Shown: positions 1 through 5,562 of the stretch, piece by piece
How the letters are laid out: every line of letters begins with the position of its first letter
Position numbering within the stretch: the stretch's first letter is position 1
Assembly (NCBI GenBank): GCA_937941555.1
Contig: CALDHJ010000539.1
Span: 1 to 8,405 of the forward strand
From: an uncultured Granulosicoccaceae bacterium
Lineage (GTDB): Bacteria; Pseudomonadota; Gammaproteobacteria; CALCKW01
DNA length: 8,405 nt
Direction of reading: 5' to 3'
Translations under genes and position numbers: made by a program
The notes under the pieces: model-generated
The model's input: only the letters and a program-made list of their open reading frames with translations
Told to the model about the DNA's origin: nothing
Database searches by the model: none

Positions 1-2
1 AC

Positions 3-8
3 AAGGAG
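3..8 (+). promoter_or_regulatory. Ribosome binding site deciding the GTG start at 15
   Basis: AAGGAG lies 6 bases ahead of a GTG codon at 15-17. This near-perfect Shine-Dalgarno spacing selects that GTG, since the next in-frame ATG lies about 26 codons in, beyond the start of the conserved fold. A TGA at 10-12, in the frame reading Thr-Arg-Ser-stop, falls between this site and the start codon. It could be the end of an upstream gene outside the window, which would make the ThDP gene translationally coupled, but only three codons of that frame are visible. Confidence 0.75.
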
Positions 9-14
9 CTGACC

Positions 15-1637
15 GTGAGCACAGACCTGCACGTCCACCAAGCCCTCGCCCGCGCCCTCAAAGACCACGGCGTCGACACGCTGTTCGGCCTCATGGGCGA
101 CGCCAACCTCTTCATGGCGGACAGTTTCGTGCGCGAGTGTGACGGCCAGTTCATCCCCGCAGCACACGAGGGCAGCTCGGTGCTCATGGCACTGGCCTAC
201 GCCCAGGTGTCCGGCAAGGTCGGTGTTGCGACCGTCACCCACGGCCCGGCCCTGACCAATTGCCTGACGGCGTTGGTTGAAGGCACACGCGGCAAAGTAC
301 CGATGGTCCTGCTCGCCGGGGACACGCCTGTCAATCAGCCACGGCACCTGCAAGGCATCGATCAGCGCGAAGTGGTGAAAGCGAGCATGGCGGGCTTTGT
401 CCAGTTGCGCGAACCCGCGACCACCTGCATGGATGTCGCGCGCGCCTTCTACCGCGCCCAGGTCGAGCGTCGGCCGATCGTGCTGAACATGCCGGCCGAC
501 TTCATGTGGGAGTCGGTCGCCTACGAGACACGCGTCATGAGTGTCTTCACCGACCCGGGCGGGGTCGCGCAGGGCGACATCCTCGACGAGGCCGTCGGCA
601 TGATCGCCTCGGCCCGCCGGCCGCTGATTCTCGCTGGTGCCGGCGCCGTGTCGGCCCGCGAGCAGCTGATCGCACTCGCCGACCGCCTGCAGGCGCCGCT
701 CGCAACAACTCTCAAGGCCAAGGGCCTGTTCAACGACCACCCCTACAACATGGACATCTTCGGCACGCTGTCGACACCGGCCGCCTACGACGCCATGGCA
801 AAATCCGACTGCATCGTTTGTTTTGGGTCGGGCTTGCACGACTTCACCACCGACCGCGGCAAGCTGATGAAAGACAAGCGCGTGGTCCAGGTCGACATCG
901 ACGCCACCGCCATCGGCGGCGGACTGCACCCGGACGTGGCGCTGGTCGCCGACGCCGGTCTCACCGCCGACACCATCCTCTACTGGCTGAACGAGGCCGA
1001 GATCCCCGGCAGCGGCTTCACCGACGAGCTCGACACCGACACCCTGACACACCACCCGGTCGGCCCGTCGAACACCGCCGACGGCTGCGTGAACTACGTG
1101 CACGCACTGCAGCGCCTCGACGCCGCGCTGCCCCCCGACCGGATTCTGGCGACCGACGGCGGTCGCTTCATGACCGAAGTCTGGTGCCGCATCGGCGCGC
1201 CCGATCCACGGAGTTTCATCGTCACGGTGGACTTCGGCTCGATCGGCCTCGGGCTGCAGGAGGCCATCGGTGCCTGCGTCGCGGCACCTGACCGACCGGT
1301 CGTGCTCTTCAGCGGCGATGGCGGATTCATGATGGGCGGCATCAACGAATTCAACACGGCCGTGCGGCTCAACCTCGATCTCATCGTCATCGTCGCCAAC
1401 GACAGCGCTTACGGCGCCGAGCACATCCAGTTCCTCGATCGCCAGATGGACCCGAGTCTCTCGACTTTCAATTGGCCTTCTTTTGCGAACACTGCGGTCG
1501 CACTTGGCGGACAAGGCCTGCAAGTGCACAACAATGATGAGCTGGAGGCGGCCCTTGACGCGCTCGACAGCCGCACCGGACCCCTGCTCATAGAGCTCAA
1601 TCTCGACCCGCACGATGTGCCGCGCATGCGGATCTGA
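15..1637 (+). CDS. Thiamine diphosphate-dependent enzyme, acetolactate synthase/benzoylformate decarboxylase-like
   Basis: This 540-residue protein has the three-domain layout of the acetolactate synthase (POX-like) family: an N-terminal PYR domain (about 1-170), a central domain (about 190-320) and a C-terminal PP domain (about 365-535). The PYR domain carries the conserved catalytic glutamate (E52, in AAHEGSS) that activates the ThDP aminopyrimidine. The PP domain holds the ThDP/Mg2+ motif: GDGG at 434-437, then N462 in ANDSAYG, within the family's normal spacing. These enzymes cleave or join C-C bonds next to the carbonyl of 2-keto acids or similar compounds in the cytoplasm. There is no signal peptide. 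Length fits single-subunit members; no small regulatory subunit follows, which argues against a housekeeping acetolactate synthase. The sequence around E52 does not resemble what I remember of sulfoacetaldehyde acetyltransferase. The substrate is unknown. The GTG start is fixed by a strong RBS. Location upstream of a TRAP transporter suggests a catabolic role, but a 386-base gap separates them. Family confidence is high, function low. Confidence 0.9.
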   Translation: MSTDLHVHQALARALKDHGVDTLFGLMGDANLFMADSFVRECDGQFIPAAHEGSSVLMALAYAQVSGKVGVATVTHGPALTNCLTALVEGTRGKVPMVLLAGDTPVNQPRHLQGIDQREVVKASMAGFVQLREPATTCMDVARAFYRAQVERRPIVLNMPADFMWESVAYETRVMSVFTDPGGVAQGDILDEAVGMIASARRPLILAGAGAVSAREQLIALADRLQAPLATTLKAKGLFNDHPYNMDIFGTLSTPAAYDAMAKSDCIVCFGSGLHDFTTDRGKLMKDKRVVQVDIDATAIGGGLHPDVALVADAGLTADTILYWLNEAEIPGSGFTDELDTDTLTHHPVGPSNTADGCVNYVHALQRLDAALPPDRILATDGGRFMTEVWCRIGAPDPRSFIVTVDFGSIGLGLQEAIGACVAAPDRPVVLFSGDGGFMMGGINEFNTAVRLNLDLIVIVANDSAYGAEHIQFLDRQMDPSLSTFNWPSFANTAVALGGQGLQVHNNDELEAALDALDSRTGPLLIELNLDPHDVPRMRI

Positions 1638-1793
1638 CGCGCTCAATCCCTGTAAAACACGCTGATTGCCGGGCACTCTGCGTCCCATTGCCAGCGTGCA
1701 CGACGAACCGCGACCCGTCACCACCACCCGCCCATACCGACACGTCAGCCGTACACCACACGGCGTCTGCACCCTCTCGACGCTCGGTGCATT

Positions 1794-1807
1794 GTCCTGC
1801 GCAGGAC
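1794..1807. repeat. Perfect 14-base palindrome
   Basis: GTCCTGCGCAGGAC is identical to its reverse complement. It could be an operator for a dimeric regulator, or a short hairpin at the 3' end of the ThDP transcript. It has no following T tract, so an intrinsic terminator is unlikely. It sits 217 bases upstream of the binding-protein start codon. Confidence 0.5.
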
Positions 1808-1826
1808 CCGCGCCCGCATGGACTAT

Positions 1827-1847
1827 ATTGCATCGTTGCGATACATT
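1827..1847. promoter_or_regulatory. Candidate operator: imperfect dyad overlapping a -10-like box
   Basis: The arms ATTGCATCG (1827-1835) and CGATACATT (1839-1847) match as inverted repeats at 7 of 9 positions around a TTG centre. TATATT at 1824-1829 resembles a sigma70 -10 box and overlaps the left arm, but I see no good -35 at 16-18 bases. The promoter, if real, would depend on an activator. TGCGAT in the right half (1837-1842) recurs at 1867-1872, 30 bases or about three helical turns away. This arrangement is typical of operators, but the binding protein is unknown. Confidence 0.35.
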
Positions 1848-1901
1848 TGAGGCCTACACTCAACGCTGCGATGTCGCTCACTGATTCCAAATCGCGAACC
1901 A

Positions 1902-1913
1902 ACGTGATCACGT
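1902..1913. promoter_or_regulatory. Candidate operator: perfect 12-base palindrome
   Basis: ACGTGATCACGT is fully symmetric and lies 110 bases before the binding-protein ATG. The half-site is too short to assign to a regulator family. It does not match the spaced CRP/FNR consensus well, because the two GTGA-type halves abut instead of being separated by about six bases. Confidence 0.35.
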
Positions 1914-2012
1914 AATGCGGCCCTCCACCAACGGGTCGGAGCGGCAATCGACGCGCACGGATAACAAACAAGGGCCCCACCCCACGCGGGCTCTACACGA
2001 ATCGAGGGTAAC

Positions 2013-2018
2013 GGGAGG
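2013..2018 (+). promoter_or_regulatory. Ribosome binding site of the binding-protein gene
   Basis: GGGAGG is placed 5 bases before the ATG at 2024. It is much stronger than the sites ahead of the permease and sulfatase, consistent with the need for excess periplasmic binding protein. Confidence 0.7.
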
Positions 2019-2023
2019 CACTC

Positions 2024-3079
2024 ATGTTCAAACAACTCAAAACCGCAAGCCTGGCCTTACTGGCTGCGCTGCCGGCAACCGGCGCTATGGCAGAAGTCAA
2101 CCTGACGTCCAACACCGCTGGCGCCGGCACCGCTGTCGGGCTGACCGCAACCGCCCTGGTCGAGTACGCCACTGACCGCGGCATTGCCAACATCCAGTTA
2201 AAGGATGGCCAGACCGGAACCAACTATGTTCAAGCCCTGGCCGAAGGCAAGGTCGACATCGTCAACGGTCCGTTCATCCTGCCGTTTCTGCTGACCCGCG
2301 GCGCGGGCCCCTACGCCAAACTCGGCAAGGAAAAAGGCGCCGAGCTCGGCCCGAACATTCAGTTGCTCTACCCCTACACCTTGAGCATCTTCAGCCTCTA
2401 CGCCTACGACGCCAAGGGCATCAAAGGCTGGGGTGATCTCAAGGGCCGCAAAGTGTTGAACGGGCCGCCACGCGGCGCCGCCACCACCAACTCGCGCGCG
2501 CTGGTGCAATTGTTCGGCGGTGCAAAAGCGGAAACCGACTACGAGTCGGTCACGGTCAACTGGAATCAGGCGGCCTCGGCCGTCATCGATGGCACCGCTG
2601 ACGTCGCTGCGATCCCGGTCATGTTCCCCGGACCGCGCGTGACCCGCGCCGGTGCCGCAGGCGCGATGACAATGTTCTCGCTGCCCAAGGACACCTTCGA
2701 GACCGAGCAGGCGCAGAAGCTCCTGAACAAGCCCGGGTCGGTTGCGTACACCATCCCGCTCGCGCAAGCGCAAGCCAGCATGGGTGACAACTGGACCGTG
2801 GTCTCGGAAGACGACACCTTCCGCGGCATGGCGGTCACCGGTGGCGATTTCGTCAACAAGAGCATGGACGAAGAACTCGCTTACCAGCTGACCAAAGCGC
2901 ACATCGAGAACCTCGAGTCGCACAAGCAACTCGCACCCTTCATGGCCACGCTCAACTTCGGTGTACTCGATCCGAAAGTGGCGGGTCTGTGCGGCCCGAA
3001 CCCGGTCAAGTTTCACCCAGGCGCTGTGCGGGCCTGGGAGGAAGCGGGTCAGACGGTCGCCGACTGCGCAAAGCCCTGA
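2024..3079 (+). CDS. TAXI-family TRAP transporter solute-binding protein
   Basis: This 351-residue periplasmic protein captures the substrate and delivers it to the TRAP permease encoded next. The first 23 residues form a Sec signal peptide: Lys at 3 and 6, a hydrophobic core, and cleavage after AMA, giving a mature start at E24. The mature protein has the TAXI look: an opening NLTSNTAGAGTAVG strand-loop (compare the GTGGTGG... opening of the family), a DIVNGPFIL segment, a WGDLKGRKV segment and a GPPRGAATTNSR segment (147-158) of the kind that lines the ligand cleft. Length is normal for TAXI proteins, usually 320-350 residues. Two cysteines near the C-terminus, C323 and C348, are well placed for a disulfide in the oxidising periplasm. 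The ATG has a strong RBS. The gene is followed by tandem hairpins ending in a terminator, then by the fused permease, the standard TAXI-TRAP pairing. The ligand cannot be read from the sequence; family members are linked to small organic acids such as glutamate or 2-oxoglutarate. Confidence 0.9.
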   Translation: MFKQLKTASLALLAALPATGAMAEVNLTSNTAGAGTAVGLTATALVEYATDRGIANIQLKDGQTGTNYVQALAEGKVDIVNGPFILPFLLTRGAGPYAKLGKEKGAELGPNIQLLYPYTLSIFSLYAYDAKGIKGWGDLKGRKVLNGPPRGAATTNSRALVQLFGGAKAETDYESVTVNWNQAASAVIDGTADVAAIPVMFPGPRVTRAGAAGAMTMFSLPKDTFETEQAQKLLNKPGSVAYTIPLAQAQASMGDNWTVVSEDDTFRGMAVTGGDFVNKSMDEELAYQLTKAHIENLESHKQLAPFMATLNFGVLDPKVAGLCGPNPVKFHPGAVRAWEEAGQTVADCAKP

Positions 3080-3099
3080 GGCGCTGATACGACCTCAGG
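3075..3099 (+). repeat. Hairpin overlapping the binding-protein stop codon
   Basis: CCTGAGG (3075-3081) and CCTCAGG (3093-3099) are perfect 7-base inverted repeats with an 11-base loop. The left arm contains the TGA stop at 3077-3079. No T run follows, so it is not a terminator by itself. Together with the next hairpin it may protect the 3' end of the binding-protein transcript. Confidence 0.5.
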
Positions 3100-3107
3100 A
3101 ACCCAAT

Positions 3108-3143
3108 GAGGGCGCCCGTTTTAACGGCGCCCTCTTTTATTTA
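3108..3143 (+). terminator. Rho-independent terminator between binding protein and permease
   Basis: The left arm, 3108-3120 (GAGGGCGCCCGTT), pairs with 3123-3134 (AACGGCGCCCTC) with a single bulged C, giving a long GC-rich stem and a short T/A loop. TTTTATTT follows directly at 3135-3142. This is a textbook intrinsic terminator. Because it lies inside an apparent operon, it probably acts as a partial terminator, lowering permease expression relative to the binding protein. The permease and sulfatase would then depend on read-through, unless a promoter exists in the short space after it; I see none. Confidence 0.85.
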
Positions 3144-3177
3144 CAAGCCCTGTCCATTCACATCGCGTCAGAGACAC

Positions 3178-5526
3178 ATGGTCACTCAGGCTCCCGCCCA
3201 AAAAGCGAAACTGGAATCCACCGGACCGGTAGACGATCTCGTCTATTGGCTGGGCCTCGCGCTGGTTGTGGTCGGTCTGCTCAACGTGACGCCGGCGATA
3301 CCCGGGTGGGATGAGCTGTGGCGCTCGATCACCGGCATCGCCCACTTCAAGATCCGGCGCTTCCCAAGCGAGTGGCTCTACCCGATCGTGTTTTTCTGGA
3401 TGATGCTGATCGTCGCACTGAAGCACTCCATGTGGCGCAGCTGGGCCGGCAAATCGGCGAGCACACGGCGGTTCGGGCTGTTCGCGGATTTCTCGCTGGT
3501 ACTGGCGGCAGCTGCGATTTCGCTGAGCTACCTGACCGAGCTCGAAGCGGTCTGTCTCGTCGACGTGGTCAAGGGCGACCGCGCATACCTGATGCAACAA
3601 GCACTCGACGCCGACATCGAGTACGCCGAGATGCTCGGCCTGCCGATCCCCGACACCGCCGATGACCCGGCGTGTCAGAGCACCACCGGCGCCTGGCTGC
3701 CGCTCATCCTCTTTGCCTCGATCGTCGTCTTCCTGATCTGGAACATCAAGGTCTGGGGCCTGCCGCTGGTGCTGGTGTCGCTCGCGATCGCGGCCTACAC
3801 CTTCGCCACCGTCATGAACTGGTACGTCAACGGCGCAGAGGAGCAGAACAAGTACCTCATCACGATTCTCAGCAGCGAGGAGCCACGCAGCCTCACCTCC
3901 GGTCGCGAGTTCGTGCGCGACGCACTGATCAACAACACGGCCGGTTTGCTGGGCCGCTTCATCAACGTGCTGCTGCTGTTGGTGTTCCCCTACATCATCC
4001 TCGGCGCGCTGTTCGGCCGCTGCGCCGGCGGGCAGGCGCTGATCAAGCTCGCGTTCTCCGCAACGCGCAACCTGCGAGGCGGCCCCGCGCACGCCGCCGT
4101 CGTGTCTTCTGCCATGTTCGGCACCATCACCGGCGGGCCGGTCGTGAACGTGCTGTCGACCGGTGTGCTGACCATCCCGATGATGCTCAAACGCGGTTTC
4201 TCGAAAGTGTTTGCCGGCGGCGTCGAGGCCGCGGCGTCGAGCGGCGGCTCGATCATGCCGCCGATCATGGGGGTGGCCGCCTTCATCATGTCGGCGATGA
4301 CCGGTGTGCCCTACCGCGAGATCATCATCGCAGCCATCATCCCGGCGCTCTTCTACTTCTTCTGCCTGTTTCTGTCAGTGATCTTCCAGGCGCGAAAACA
4401 GAATATCCAGGCGGTCGGTGAGCTCACCGACGACATGCGCCTGACCGGCGAAGACCGGCTCCACCTGATGCAGATCTTCCTGCCGGTGTTGCTGGTGCTG
4501 TTCCTGCTGCTCACGCCCAAGGACGCGGTGGGTTGCAGCTGGATCTCGGTCCTGCTCGGCACCGTTGTCGAACACAACGGCGACGCCTGCTCCGTGGTGT
4601 CGATGCCGTGGATCGTGGAGCTGTTCCAGAACGCCGCCGGGGACGCGAGCGCGGCCGGGTGGTGGGCGGTTGCACTCTTGCTGGTGTTGATGCTGCTCGA
4701 CAAGGAATTTCGCGCCAAGCCGAAGAAGATTCTCGACGGACTGGCACAGGCCGGCGTGACAGTATCAACCTTGTATCTGATGTTTCTCGCCGTCACCGTG
4801 ATCGACGTGTGCCTGAACTTCACTGGCCTCGCCAAGTTCGTGGCCGTCGACGTGCTCGGGTACCTCAAGAGCTTCGACGTGTCGGTTTCCTCGGCCGGCT
4901 TCCAGCTCTTCGCACTGTTCCTGACCATGCTGCTGGCGGTGCTGCTCGGCATGGGCATGCCGGCGGTGCCGGCCTACATCAACGTCGCGCTGCTGATGGG
5001 CCCGATGCTGATCGGACTCGGCATCGCGACCTTCACCGCGCACATGTTCGTCTTCTACTTCGCAGTCGCCTCGGCGATTACGCCACCGGTGGCGCTCGCC
5101 GCCTTTGCCGCCTCGACCATCACCAAGGCCGACCCGATGCGCACCGGCTTCTCGGCGGTCAAATCCGGGATCGTGATGTTCACCATCCCCTTCGTCTTCG
5201 CGATGTACCCGGAGCTGCTACTGATCGACAAGGCCGTGCTCGACCCGAGCACCGGACTCTTTCTCGCCGGCTACGACGGCGGCACCGACCTCGCCTGGTT
5301 GACACTCCTGCTCGCACGCCTCGCCATCGCGCTCTACCTCGTGACCAGCGCGCTCTCCGCCTACGACCAGTCGGCACTCAACGCGCCGAACATCGGCCTG
5401 CGCCTGATCATTGCCGTACTGGTCATGTTCAAACCGGTCGAGGTCTTCGTGCCGGCCTTGATCGCGGCCTGCGCACTGATCGTGGTCCACCAGATGCGAC
5501 ACCGGTCAACACCACAGGCAGCCTGA
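3178..5526 (+). CDS. Fused TRAP transporter permease (DctQM-type, TAXI-TRAP)
   Basis: This 782-residue inner-membrane protein is the translocating subunit of the TRAP system, in which the small (Q) and large (M) subunits are one polypeptide, as in TIGR02123-type proteins. Hydrophobic segments near 21-40, 66-81, 102-120 and 173-189 form the N-terminal part. The M domain shows family signatures: TGGPVVNVLSTG (318-329), SGGSIMPPIMG with MPP at 360-362, GMGMPAVPAYI (591-601) and SAITPPVALAAF with TPP at 635-637. TRAP transporters use an ion gradient, usually Na+, rather than ATP. I chose the ATG at 3178. An in-frame ATG at 3106 lies just before the terminator stem, so starting there would translate through the hairpin and add 24 poorly hydrophobic residues. 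The RBS at 3178 is weak. Hydrophilic loops contain Cys pairs C126/C166 and C453/C471, and the second loop (about 447-485) looks longer than I expect in this family. The sulfatase gene begins 36 bases after the stop. Confidence 0.92.
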   Translation: MVTQAPAQKAKLESTGPVDDLVYWLGLALVVVGLLNVTPAIPGWDELWRSITGIAHFKIRRFPSEWLYPIVFFWMMLIVALKHSMWRSWAGKSASTRRFGLFADFSLVLAAAAISLSYLTELEAVCLVDVVKGDRAYLMQQALDADIEYAEMLGLPIPDTADDPACQSTTGAWLPLILFASIVVFLIWNIKVWGLPLVLVSLAIAAYTFATVMNWYVNGAEEQNKYLITILSSEEPRSLTSGREFVRDALINNTAGLLGRFINVLLLLVFPYIILGALFGRCAGGQALIKLAFSATRNLRGGPAHAAVVSSAMFGTITGGPVVNVLSTGVLTIPMMLKRGFSKVFAGGVEAAASSGGSIMPPIMGVAAFIMSAMTGVPYREIIIAAIIPALFYFFCLFLSVIFQARKQNIQAVGELTDDMRLTGEDRLHLMQIFLPVLLVLFLLLTPKDAVGCSWISVLLGTVVEHNGDACSVVSMPWIVELFQNAAGDASAAGWWAVALLLVLMLLDKEFRAKPKKILDGLAQAGVTVSTLYLMFLAVTVIDVCLNFTGLAKFVAVDVLGYLKSFDVSVSSAGFQLFALFLTMLLAVLLGMGMPAVPAYINVALLMGPMLIGLGIATFTAHMFVFYFAVASAITPPVALAAFAASTITKADPMRTGFSAVKSGIVMFTIPFVFAMYPELLLIDKAVLDPSTGLFLAGYDGGTDLAWLTLLLARLAIALYLVTSALSAYDQSALNAPNIGLRLIIAVLVMFKPVEVFVPALIAACALIVVHQMRHRSTPQAA

Positions 5527-5562
5527 CAACCACCCCGGCGCCGAACGAACGCGGACACTGCC

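Larger units (their letters stand above)
1638..2023. other. 386-base non-coding region with several dyads, upstream of the TRAP operon
   Basis: No convincing gene lies here: short open frames on both strands have no RBS and no recognisable product. No intrinsic terminator for the ThDP gene is visible, as none of the hairpins is followed by a T run. The stretch contains four dyads: TGCACC/GGTGCA arms at 1768-1773 and 1786-1791; a perfect 14-base palindrome at 1794-1807; an imperfect dyad at 1827-1847; and a perfect 12-base palindrome at 1902-1913. A short GC hairpin (AGGGCCC/GGGCTCT, 1971-1994, with one G-U pair) lies just before the RBS of the binding-protein gene. The density of symmetric sites suggests the control region of the TRAP genes. 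The regulator is not encoded in this window. Confidence 0.6.

Noticed and set aside
15..1637. ThDP enzyme as sulfoacetaldehyde acetyltransferase, which would have matched a sulfur theme
   Set aside because: The region around the catalytic Glu and the following strands does not resemble that family as I remember it, and the protein is shorter. The assignment would rest on context alone.
1597..1980. Possible - strand small gene in the region between the ThDP enzyme and the binding protein
   Set aside because: It overlaps the 3' end of the ThDP gene, and its translation has no hydrophobic pattern, motif or RBS. The dyads in the region favour a regulatory role.
1971..1994. Riboswitch or attenuator in the leader of the binding-protein gene
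   Set aside because: Only a single 7-pair stem with a G-U wobble is visible. No conserved riboswitch core, leader peptide or alternative terminator hairpin is seen.
2198..3016. 272-codon - strand open frame opposite the binding-protein gene
   Set aside because: It is antisense to a clearly assigned TAXI protein, with no RBS, signal peptide or motif.
3106..3177. Upstream in-frame ATG extending the permease by 24 residues
   Set aside because: The ATG lies directly before the terminator stem, so the extension would be encoded by the hairpin. ATG 3178 fits the usual short hydrophilic N-terminus better.
3121..4092. Long - strand open frame opposite the permease gene
   Set aside because: Composition is rich in Arg, Glu, Gln and His with no recognisable motif. 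It is antisense to conserved TRAP membrane segments, a common GC-rich shadow.
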